34,338 nucleotides of DNA from Bacillus sp. HF117_J1_D. GTDB lineage: Bacteria > Bacillota > Bacilli > Bacillales > Bacillaceae_C. The notes beneath the pieces were generated by a model. It was not told the DNA's origin and did not search any database. It saw nothing but the letters and a program-made list of their open reading frames with translations. The number at the start of each line of letters is the position of its first letter. The first letter of the stretch is position 1. Of this stretch, positions 1 to 6,924 are shown one piece after another. The stretch spans positions 749-35,086 of the forward strand of contig JAABNQ010000037.1 in the NCBI GenBank assembly GCA_009928435.1. Reading direction: 5' to 3'. A program made the translations under genes and the position numbers.

Positions 1-1107
1 ACCAGAGAGGGGATAAAAATGCGGAACTTTTATCTGAACGTAGTGGGATTTAAAGAGAAGAAGACGGCGTGTGAATATCGACAGAGATGTTGACTTTTAT
101 CTGAACGTAGTGGGATTTAAAGATCACAGAGGAAATGGTGTTTCGTGAATGGGTACCACTTTTATCTGAACGTAGTGGGATTTAAAGAAGGAATATCAAC
201 CAGAGAGGGGATAAAAATGCGGAACTTTTATCTGAACGTAGTGGGATTTAAAGGTCATCGAAGCGCACCGTATAACCATTGGCTAGTGCCTTTTATCTGA
301 ACGTAGTGGGATTTAAAGCTAAGCGACTTTTGGCCCTACTTCTTTTGCTCACCTTTTATCTGAACGTAGTGGGATTTAAAGAAAGTCGAATTGGAAAGTA
401 TCATTACATTAATTGTCCTTTTATCTGAACGTAGTGGGATTTAAAGTAAAGACATGGATTTAATTTCCTCTGGAGAAAACATCTTTTATCTGAACGTAGT
501 GGGATTTAAAGGTCACAATCTATGCCACTGTCCGAAATGACCGAGACATCTTTTATCTGAATGATTATTGCGGTTGAAATGAGCCACTTATGCGGAGTTT
601 TGAGCCACCGATTGCGGAGATTAGAGCCACCAATTGCGAAGCTAAGAGCCACTAATGGTACAACCGCTCTTTCAAGAAGAGATTCAGAGCCACAGCGAAG
701 CTGCTTGCCATTGACTGTAACGCCCGATTCTTTGCATTTGGTGGAAGGGGTCGGGGGCCCCGCCAGCGAATGTTTAGAATCGGATGGTCCGTGTTATCAT
801 ATTTGAGCGGGTGTGCCTATTTGGCATTATTTATGCCAGACCTACGATTGTTCCTCAACACGGACAAAAGTTAAGTCAATGGTGGCGGATAATAGAACTC
901 GCGCTATTTTTGGCAGCACAATGGTTGTGGATCTCCTCTTCGCAGTTACTGGCTCAAACGTCCGCATTAAATGGCTCAAAACTCCGCACTGCTGGCTCAA
1001 ACTGTCCGCAATACTCAATCTGAACGTAGTGGGATTTAAAGACAAATGATTCCCTAGTTTGTGGCGCTGTCGTGGCTCCTTTTATCTGAACGTAGTGGGA
1101 TTTAAAG
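1..1107 (+). CRISPR. CRISPR array, 29-bp repeat, ten repeats, one interrupted
   Basis: The repeat begins CTTTTATCTGAACG and ends GTGGGATTTAAAG (29 bp). Intact copies lie at 27-55, 94-122, 159-187, 225-253, 290-318, 353-381, 418-446, 483-511 and 1079-1107. A tenth copy is split into 550-561 and 1018-1041 by an inserted element. All intact copies appear identical. Spacers are 34-38 bp, and bases 1-26 are a spacer cut by the window edge. The array therefore continues to the left, and its leader and any cas genes are not in view. The ATTTAAAG 3' end resembles the 8-nt 5' handle of class 1 (I-B or III-like) crRNAs, which suggests transcription left to right; this subtype guess is inference. The right end has no degenerate terminal repeat and runs directly into a transposase remnant, so it may have been cut short. 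Confidence 0.97.
562..1017. mobile_element. 456-bp non-autonomous element with IS21-like ends, inside a CRISPR repeat
   Basis: The element starts TGATTATTGCGG and its other end, read inward on the minus strand, starts TGAGTATTGCGG, so it is bounded TG...CA. Both ends carry subterminal motifs of the form TGCGGAnnTTTGAGCCA on a 22-bp period: left at 569-586, 591-607, 613-629 and 635-651; right, inverted, at 950-966, 972-988 and 994-1011. The copies at 591-607 and 972-988 are identical over 17 bp. A 7-bp direct repeat, ATCTGAA, flanks it (555-561 and 1018-1024). Removing the element and one copy restores an exact 29-bp CRISPR repeat. IS21-family elements have TG/CA ends, multiple subterminal repeats and 4-8 bp target duplications, so this looks like a MITE-like IS21 derivative. 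No IstA or IstB coding remnant was recognised; the short open frames inside look accidental. Confidence 0.85.
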
Positions 1108-1108
1108 T

Positions 1109-1273
1109 GGCCCCCTTGCTCCGTATAAACTAATAAGATTTCGCAGGGAAATCGTTCAGGCGGCAGGGGTATTCGTCCATCATGCCAGAATGATCATGTT
1201 AAAGATTCAGGAAGGCTCTCTTCATAAAAGGGCTTTTATAAACATGTTACAAAGCATACAGCCGCTTGAGTGA
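1109..1273 (+). pseudogene. Transposase C-terminal remnant (DDE type, IS1380-like)
   Basis: An open frame of 54 codons without a start runs directly from the end of the last CRISPR repeat to a TGA at 1271-1273. Its translation contains FRREIVQAAGVFVHHAR and LHKRAFINMLQSIQPLE, which resembles the basic, helical C-terminus of DDE transposases of the IS1380/IS4 type. The frame stays open past one spacer length, so this is a gene fragment rather than one more spacer. Downstream, a possible inverted terminal repeat reads (minus strand) CCTATAATTTGGCAAGTTGG and would end the element near 1349. The 5' part of the transposase is missing. The family assignment is from memory of the C-terminal pattern and is tentative; that it is a transposase tail is more secure. 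Confidence 0.55.
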
Positions 1274-1410
1274 TTGGCAGTAACTGGAATTTACCGGTCC
1301 CTTTATTTCGGGGAGGGGCAAGTTATATCCAACTTGCCAAATTATAGGGTTTCTGACATCCGAATTTACAATATTTTTCCAAATCTATTCTGAATTAATG
1401 ATCAGTCAAC

Positions 1411-3018
1411 TTACTTTCGTAAATTCCTATAAAAAATCTCCCCACCAATCACCGTCATTTCAATCTCAGTATCCAACAGCTCATCCGGATCGTCTATTTC
1501 AAACAAGTCTCGTGAATAAACCGTCATATCAGCCAATTTCCCACGCGTGATTGTTCCTTTTCTGCCTTCTTCATTCGTTGCATGGGCGCCTCCTATCGTA
1601 AATATTTCTAGAGCCTCCTGCATAGACAGTTTTTCTTGTTCATTCCATCCACGATGAGTTTCCGTCGGATGTCTCTGTGTAATAGCCGCATGAATCCCCA
1701 ACAGAGGTTCAATCGGTTCCACTGGCGAATCCGAACCTCCAGCGCAAGTCACTCCAGCAGTTCGTAATGACTTCCACGCGTATAAATATTTAATCCTCTG
1801 TTTACCGAGTCTGTCCTGTATCCACGGATAGTCCCCGACAACAAATCTTGGCTGGATATCAGCCACTAGCGTTGGTTTGGCCAAACGTTGGATGAGATCT
1901 TCTCTTAGCAGTGATACATGAATAATGCGGTCTCGATACTTGACGCTTGGAAATTGATCAAGCACCTGCAACACATTTTCCACTGCTTGATCGCCGATTG
2001 TATGAACTGCGACCGGCATTGAATGATCTCTCGCTGCTTTAACCATTTGAAAAAGAGTTTCTTGATCATGTATTGCTTCGCCATATTCGCCCGATGCATC
2101 CTGATAGGGTTCGGAAAGCAGCGCTGTCCTTCCGCCAAATGCCCCGTCCGCAAAAATTTTGATAGCTCCAATCTGCAATGACTCATTCCCATAGCCTGTA
2201 TGCATTCCTCTTTCTATTAACCGATTAAGGAAAGGATGGTCAATCAAAAGATTGCAACGCAAGCCTTTCTTCTCTTGATTAATCAATTCATCATACATTT
2301 TATAGGTTTGATCCAGACCACCCAAATAACGAGGATCATTCGTATGGACACTTGTCAATCCATTTTTCATGGCATGGTCCATCGCCAACCCCAAACCATG
2401 CTTCAATTCGTCGTACGTTTTTTCTGGCATGCGTTCTGTAATCAACGTAGAAGCTGACTCGAGTAAAAGTCCCGTAGGTTTCTTCGTATCGGGATCTAGA
2501 ACAATACTTCCTCCAGATGGGGCTTCCATGGAAGGATGGTAGCTTATCATTTCAAGAGCTCGGCTGTTTACAATGAAAGCATGGTGACAAACCCTTTTGA
2601 TAAAAAGCGGGCAATGCGGTGCCACCTCGTCTAATTCTTGAATGGTCGGTATCCCACCATCATTAAAAAGATTCTCATCAAATCCGAGTCCTGACAGCCA
2701 CTTTCCGTGCGGAGTGATATTTGCTCTTTCCCTGATTTTTTCTAACATCTCCCTTTTGGATGCAACACCAATCAAATTCAGATCCAAAAACTGAAAAGCG
2801 CCTCCTGATAAATGAAGATGGCTATCAATAAGCCCAGGTGAGGCCATCTTTCCTTGCAAATCAATAATGTTCGAACCATTTCTTCCCCATTGCAACATCA
2901 TATCTTCACTTGAGCCCAAGTCCATAATTTCTCCATTTTCAACAACGACGGATTCTACAATTGGATGATTTTTATCCAGCGTATATATTTTGCCATTTGT
3001 ATAAATCGTTTTTGACAT
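1411..3018 (-). CDS. Metal-dependent amidohydrolase, YtcJ family (amidohydrolase 3)
   Basis: Protein of 535 aa. It has the N-terminal strand-rich start of urease-superfamily amidohydrolases, then the metal-binding HLHLSG motif (about residues 64-69), KRVCHHAF mid-protein, HTIGDQAV (third/fourth metal ligand region) and a C-terminal GGSDSPVEP carrying the catalytic Asp. This architecture is typical of the YtcJ/N-substituted formamide deformylase (NfdA) group, which hydrolyses C-N bonds of small amides. The true substrate cannot be read from the sequence. No signal peptide is seen, so it is cytoplasmic. The start at 3018 (MSKTIYTNG) is chosen because GGAGGA at 3025-3030 sits 6 nt upstream; the in-frame ATG at 3024 abuts that site. 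A short hairpin (TCCCCTACATAGGGA, 3045-3059) lies in the leader. It stands alone, 138 bp from the transposase remnant, with no obvious partner gene. Confidence 0.88.
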   Translation of the reverse strand: MSKTIYTNGKIYTLDKNHPIVESVVVENGEIMDLGSSEDMMLQWGRNGSNIIDLQGKMASPGLIDSHLHLSGGAFQFLDLNLIGVASKREMLEKIRERANITPHGKWLSGLGFDENLFNDGGIPTIQELDEVAPHCPLFIKRVCHHAFIVNSRALEMISYHPSMEAPSGGSIVLDPDTKKPTGLLLESASTLITERMPEKTYDELKHGLGLAMDHAMKNGLTSVHTNDPRYLGGLDQTYKMYDELINQEKKGLRCNLLIDHPFLNRLIERGMHTGYGNESLQIGAIKIFADGAFGGRTALLSEPYQDASGEYGEAIHDQETLFQMVKAARDHSMPVAVHTIGDQAVENVLQVLDQFPSVKYRDRIIHVSLLREDLIQRLAKPTLVADIQPRFVVGDYPWIQDRLGKQRIKYLYAWKSLRTAGVTCAGGSDSPVEPIEPLLGIHAAITQRHPTETHRGWNEQEKLSMQEALEIFTIGGAHATNEEGRKGTITRGKLADMTVYSRDLFEIDDPDELLDTEIEMTVIGGEIFYRNLRK

Positions 3019-3139
3019 GAACATTCCTCCATGCAGCGTAAGAGTCCCTATGTAGGGGAAGCATTAACATATTTTCATTTTATCAAAAAATTAGCATCTA
3101 ACTGTCCAATAATGCGTTTTCATCACGATTAAGAAAAGG

Positions 3140-3470
3140 ACAAGGCGAGTTTTGATGAGGCAGTCTCTCAGCCGCAGGAGCAAAGCTGCTAATTTCAATT
3201 ATATCGTAAAAAGTTTCCTTGAGTTGCTTCATGTTGCCTTGCGACGAGAGAATTCTACCTTGAATAAGCTGTGCCCAGGAGCACTTTCTTCCTAAGTAAA
3301 CTGCCGCGTGACTTGATCCTTGGTCACCTTAAGCTGCCACATCCTGTGGCTTCGGTGACACTTGAGCAGGAGCAGCAAGCTCAAATCGCGACGTCCTGTC
3401 GCTTCGCTTACACTTGTACTTCCTGTACGGCGTAGTTAGACACAGAGAAGCTTAATTCGAACTAAACATT
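3140..3470. repeat. Large intergenic repeat, copy A (gene-free 3019-3543)
   Basis: The 525-bp gap between the amidohydrolase and mrpG holds no convincing ORF. Most of it matches in order the gap at 10755-11110: shared blocks include AGGAGCAC, CCGCGTGACTTG, GCCAC.TCCTGTGGC, CGCGACGTCCTGTCG, ACTTCCTGT, AGTTAGACA and CTTAATTCGAAC. The blocks contain short inverted pairs (for example GCCACATCCTGTGGC and GCGACGTCCTGTCGC), so the transcript could fold into several hairpins. It ends just before the mrp terminator. Function unknown. Confidence 0.6.
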
Positions 3471-3501
3471 TCATCTGATTTTATTCTTTCTTACTCAAGA
3501 G

Positions 3502-3531
3502 CAAAAAGCCCATTGCATAATTACAATGGGA
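3502..3531 (-). terminator. Rho-independent terminator of the mrp operon
   Basis: Read on the minus strand, CCCATTG and CAATGGG pair across an 8-nt loop and are followed by CTTTTTGC. It lies 13 bp beyond the mrpG stop codon, as expected for the end of the operon. Confidence 0.8.
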
Positions 3532-3543
3532 CTATTTATACCA

Positions 3544-3894
3544 TTAATGAACTTCTGTTTGTTTATCTAAAATCGCCTTCAATTCATCCTCGACCGTATC
3601 CTCGGTCATATTTACTTTTGACCGATAAGCAGCACGGATAATCAGATGTCCCGATACCGGAGCAGTGATAAATACAAATACAATCCCTAACACTAGCCGA
3701 ACACTGATATAATTTTCGGTCATCCAAATGTAAATGAAAGCTCCAACAAGAGAGAGCAGTACACCCAAGGTAGTACTTTTTGTTGCTGCATGAGCTCTTG
3801 TATAAACGTCCGGAAACCGAATGATGCCCATTGCACTAATGACCGAAATAATTCCTCCAATCAAAATAAGAAATGCTCCAATAAATTCATCCAT
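3544..3894 (-). CDS. mrpG: Na+/H+ antiporter subunit MrpG
   Basis: Protein of 116 aa, the last gene of the mrp operon. The N-terminus carries two hydrophobic helices (residues about 3-22 and 38-58), the family motif FPDVYTRAHAATKSTTLG between them, a third helix near 65-85, and an acidic tail. MrpG is a small membrane subunit needed for assembly of the hetero-oligomeric Mrp (Mnh/Sha) complex. Start at 3894 (MDEFIGAFLIL) matches family length; a longer frame upstream would overlap mrpF deeply. This start gives an 8-bp overlap with the mrpF stop, the same translational coupling seen at other junctions of the operon. Confidence 0.93.
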   Translation of the reverse strand: MDEFIGAFLILIGGIISVISAMGIIRFPDVYTRAHAATKSTTLGVLLSLVGAFIYIWMTENYISVRLVLGIVFVFITAPVSGHLIIRAAYRSKVNMTEDTVEDELKAILDKQTEVH

Positions 3895-4171
3895 CTCGCT
3901 TACGTTCAATGATAACACCTCTCTCGATAAATTTTGAGAGTGCAATAGTACTGATAAATGCAAGGATGCCCAAAATAAGAATTACTTCAAGAAATGCTTT
4001 TGTTTTAAGTAAAACGGAAACGACAGCAATTCCAGAAATAAGATTTACGACAATCATATCCATTGCAACAACCCGATCAGGAATAGATGGACCGCTGATG
4101 ATGCGATAAAGAGCGATAGCTATCGCTAAAGCAAAAAGAACAAGAGCTGTAGTCAGCATCATTTCAATCAT
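3887..4171 (-). CDS. mrpF: Na+/H+ antiporter subunit MrpF
   Basis: Protein of 94 aa with three predicted membrane helices and the diagnostic GPSIPDRVVAMD motif (about residues 27-38) between the first two. Its Asp residues are conserved in MrpF proteins. It is a membrane subunit of the Mrp monovalent cation/proton antiporter. Its ATG overlaps the mrpE stop by one base (TAATG), so the two are translationally coupled. The basic tail IERKRDG faces the cytoplasm by the positive-inside rule. Confidence 0.95.
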   Translation of the reverse strand: MIEMMLTTALVLFALAIAIALYRIISGPSIPDRVVAMDMIVVNLISGIAVVSVLLKTKAFLEVILILGILAFISTIALSKFIERGVIIERKRDG

Positions 4172-4653
4172 TATCGAGTTACCTCCATAATTGCTTTTTC
4201 AAATTTGCCTAAAGATCGTAATAACGTATCTTTGTACCGCTCTATATCCAGCGCATGAATGTAGAACACATTCCCTTCTGGTGAAACCTCCATCACAACC
4301 GATCCCGGGGTCAAAGTCAAAAGCATAGCAAGTGTGGTTACTTCCCAATCGGTTTTCAATTCGGTTTTATATGAAAATATCCCCGGTTTCACATCCACTT
4401 TTCGGCTGACAATATGCTTCATCACCAAAAATGCAGATAGAAACAGTTCCCAATTAAAAATACAAATCAATTTTATAACATAATAAAAACGCTGCAGATA
4501 GAACTGCTGTCCAAAAAAGCGGTGCATAAGAAAAACAATCACGATTCCTGCCAAGAAGCCGATGAAAAATGTAGAAAACCTTAACTCATCCTCATCATTT
4601 AAAACCATCCATAAAAAAGCGATGAATAAATTAAGTATAAATTGAGCAGGCAT
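4171..4653 (-). CDS. mrpE: Na+/H+ antiporter subunit MrpE
   Basis: Protein of 160 aa. Two N-terminal hydrophobic segments (about residues 4-19 and 28-46) are followed by a soluble alpha/beta domain with the family pattern KTELKTDWEVTTLAMLLTL and TPGSVVMEVS. MrpE is a membrane subunit of the Mrp complex. The start at 4653 (MPAQFILNLF) has GGGGAGGA 6 nt upstream; ATGs at 4689, 4677 and 4659 lie before or inside that site. This leaves 28 bp after the mrpD stop. Confidence 0.93.
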   Translation of the reverse strand: MPAQFILNLFIAFLWMVLNDEDELRFSTFFIGFLAGIVIVFLMHRFFGQQFYLQRFYYVIKLICIFNWELFLSAFLVMKHIVSRKVDVKPGIFSYKTELKTDWEVTTLAMLLTLTPGSVVMEVSPEGNVFYIHALDIERYKDTLLRSLGKFEKAIMEVTR

Positions 4654-4681
4654 TTGCATTCCTCCCCTTTTACGCATATCA

Positions 4682-6166
4682 TTATTCATCCTGAATCAAC
4701 ACACCCTCGATATAAATATTTGGATTCGAAAGAGTAAAAGCAGCATCCCGAACATACCCAACTATCAGTTCTGACCCCAAGCCTAGTCCAACTGATGCAG
4801 CAGCAAGCAATACGCTGGGAATCAACATGCCTTTTCTAAGTGGAACCTCTCCATCCTCACTGATTGTCGTTTCTCCCCAAAAGCACTGCTTAAAAATGCG
4901 TAATAGTGAATACAGCACAAAAAGACTCGATATCAGTGAAAGGGCAAGCAGTAGATAAGAACCCGATTCAATTGCTCCCTGACTAATCAGGACTTTTCCC
5001 AGGAACCCGCTTAATGGTGGAATACCAGCAAGAGACAGCATGACAATGAAAAACAGCCAACCCAATACTGGATAATTGCGAATAAGACCGCTCACCCTGT
5101 TCATTTTTGCGTGGCCAGTAAGAGCGATCATCGTGCCTGCCAGCAAAAATAATAAGGCTTTTGAAACCATATCATGAATGAGATAAAAGATGGACCCTTC
5201 TATAGCAGAAGGTGTTGAAATAGCAAGCCCGACAAGAATAACCCCTGCCCCAATGATGACGTTATAAGAAATAATCAATCGAATATCCCTATATGCGATT
5301 GCTCCCAGACTGCCGCCTATCAATGTCAATCCTGCCATGATTCCAATCAATGTGTGGGTGATCTGCGGTTCGTGATAAAAAACAAGTGAAAATAGACGAA
5401 ACATGGAATAAATTCCGACCTTGGTTAGTAATGCTCCAAATAAGGCAGCCACAGCTGTCGGAGGGGCGCTGTAAGATCCCGGCAGCCAAAAGTAAAGCAG
5501 CATTCCTGCTTTCAAAGCAAATACAAGTAAAAATAATATACTAATAACGGTAAGAATCGGTGTTTGCCCGGATTCAGCAATACGCTGGGATAAATGAGCC
5601 ATGTTCAAGGTTCCTACTGTACCATACAGATAGGCAACAGCCACTAGGAAAAACCAAGAAGAAAGAACATTTATCGCTACATAAATTACCGATTCCTTTA
5701 ATTGAATCTTCGTCCCCCCAAGAGATATCAATATATATGAGGCGAGCAACATGACTTCAAAGCATACAAACAGATTGAAAATGTCTCCAGTTAAAAATGA
5801 GCCGTTTACACCTGCAACCATAAAAAGAACAAATGGGTAAAAAAACATTTCTTCTCTGGCACGGTCAATGGAAAAGAAAGCATATAACAGACAAATTGCG
5901 GTAACAATACTTGCCGTCAACACAAGCAGTACCGAGAAAGAATCTGCCACGAACAAGATGCCAAAAGGAGGTTGCCATCCGCCAAAATCAAGACGGAGAA
6001 TTCCCTCGGCCTGAATAAGATTCAAAATGTATACGCTGAGGCCTGCTACGAAGACCATGACTCCTATACTTATCCAACGCTGCAATCGTATGTATTTTAG
6101 GAGAAAAACAAGAAAAATCCCGGTCAAAAGGGGAAGAACCATCGGAAAGACAATGATATTATTCAT
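4682..6166 (-). CDS. mrpD: Na+/H+ antiporter subunit MrpD
   Basis: Protein of 494 aa, hydrophobic throughout with about 14 membrane helices, of the proton-conducting membrane transporter (complex I NuoM/N, ND4-like) family. Conserved elements include CFEVMLLASYILI (the key Glu in TM5), FALKAGMLLYFWLPGSYSAPPTAVAALFG split over TM7-8 with its conserved Lys, and LAGIPPLSGFLGK. MrpD and MrpA together are thought to form the ion-translocating antiporter modules. Length agrees with the B. subtilis protein. The start overlaps the mrpC stop by 8 bp. Confidence 0.95.
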   Translation of the reverse strand: MNNIIVFPMVLPLLTGIFLVFLLKYIRLQRWISIGVMVFVAGLSVYILNLIQAEGILRLDFGGWQPPFGILFVADSFSVLLVLTASIVTAICLLYAFFSIDRAREEMFFYPFVLFMVAGVNGSFLTGDIFNLFVCFEVMLLASYILISLGGTKIQLKESVIYVAINVLSSWFFLVAVAYLYGTVGTLNMAHLSQRIAESGQTPILTVISILFLLVFALKAGMLLYFWLPGSYSAPPTAVAALFGALLTKVGIYSMFRLFSLVFYHEPQITHTLIGIMAGLTLIGGSLGAIAYRDIRLIISYNVIIGAGVILVGLAISTPSAIEGSIFYLIHDMVSKALLFLLAGTMIALTGHAKMNRVSGLIRNYPVLGWLFFIVMLSLAGIPPLSGFLGKVLISQGAIESGSYLLLALSLISSLFVLYSLLRIFKQCFWGETTISEDGEVPLRKGMLIPSVLLAAASVGLGLGSELIVGYVRDAAFTLSNPNIYIEGVLIQDE

Positions 6167-6497
6167 CCTCCGTACCTCTTAACAAAGCCTGTCGAGAAAT
6201 CCCTGTTTCTTGGTACACCCTGTAAGCCAAGACAAGAAAAACTGCAGTGACAGCAAAACTAATGACGATAGCTGTTAAAATAAGAGCCTGCGGAAGTGAA
6301 TCCGTATATGTATTTGGCTGTTCACCCAATAGCGGCACTGTTCCTTTTTTCAACCCGCCCATTACCATCAAAAGAAGGTGAACGGCATGAGATAAAATAG
6401 CCGATCCCAATATGACACGCAAAAGATTCTTGGAAAGTATTAAATAGGTTGCCACTGTAACAAGCACGCCAGACAAAATAGTGATTAATATTTCCAT
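6159..6497 (-). CDS. mrpC: Na+/H+ antiporter subunit MrpC
   Basis: Protein of 112 aa, similar to the complex I subunit NuoK. It has three hydrophobic helices, with AILSHAVHLLLMVMGG in the second and DSLPQALILTAIVISFA in the third, both hallmarks of MrpC. Start at 6497 (MEILITILSG) matches the usual N-terminus of Bacillus MrpC; in-frame starts at 6515 (GTG) and 6509 (ATG) would give short extra leaders and lie in or next to the only GAGG-like ribosome site, which is 12 nt from the chosen ATG. There are 4 bp between mrpB and this gene. Confidence 0.93.
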   Translation of the reverse strand: MEILITILSGVLVTVATYLILSKNLLRVILGSAILSHAVHLLLMVMGGLKKGTVPLLGEQPNTYTDSLPQALILTAIVISFAVTAVFLVLAYRVYQETGISRQALLRGTEDE

Positions 6498-6501
6498 AAA
6501 C

Positions 6502-6924
6502 TTAAACATCCTCACTTATACTTAGAATGATCGAAACAACCACACCAACAACCGCCAAGGCAACGCCTGCTTCAAAAAGAGTGATCGTTGCCAATTCAGT
6601 TTCTCCAAAATAAGGAAGGTTAAAAGCGGAAAAAGCCTGGGTCAAAAAAGGTTGCCCAAAAACAATGGCACCTAATCCAGTTGTTACCGCAATAAACACT
6701 CCTAAGGCTGCAACCCGCTTGAAGTCAAAAGGGATTCCCTTCTGGATTGTTTCTATATCAAAGGCAAGAAGCAGCAGGACAAAGGCTGAGGCAAGGACAA
6801 GGCCACCGATAAAACCGCCTCCGGGACTGTTATGTCCAGAGAAAAACAAATACACGGCGACAGTCAATATAATGAATACGACGATCTTCGTTACTGTCTC
6901 TAGGATGACATCATTGATCTTCAA
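6502..6924 (-). CDS. mrpB: Na+/H+ antiporter subunit MrpB
   Basis: Protein of 140 aa with four hydrophobic helices and the motif FFSGHNSPGGGFIGGLV (about residues 27-43), diagnostic for MrpB/MnhB. It resembles part of the C-terminal domain of MrpA and contributes to the peripheral membrane domain of the Mrp complex. The ATG lies 14 bp inside the mrpA coding end, so translation of the two is coupled. Confidence 0.95.
   Translation of the reverse strand: MKINDVILETVTKIVVFIILTVAVYLFFSGHNSPGGGFIGGLVLASAFVLLLLAFDIETIQKGIPFDFKRVAALGVFIAVTTGLGAIVFGQPFLTQAFSAFNLPYFGETELATITLFEAGVALAVVGVVVSIILSISEDV

Noticed and set aside
784-1049. Small open frames inside the element in the CRISPR repeat (60-80 codons)
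   Set aside because: No recognisable domain or ribosome site; they overlap each other on both strands and cross the subterminal repeats.
1108-1144. Possible additional CRISPR spacer after the last repeat
   Set aside because: No repeat follows, and the reading frame of a transposase tail continues for 165 bp.
3300-3440. tRNA- or riboswitch-like GC-rich structure
   Set aside because: It matches two other intergenic sites and so is a dispersed repeat; no cloverleaf or known riboswitch core is visible.
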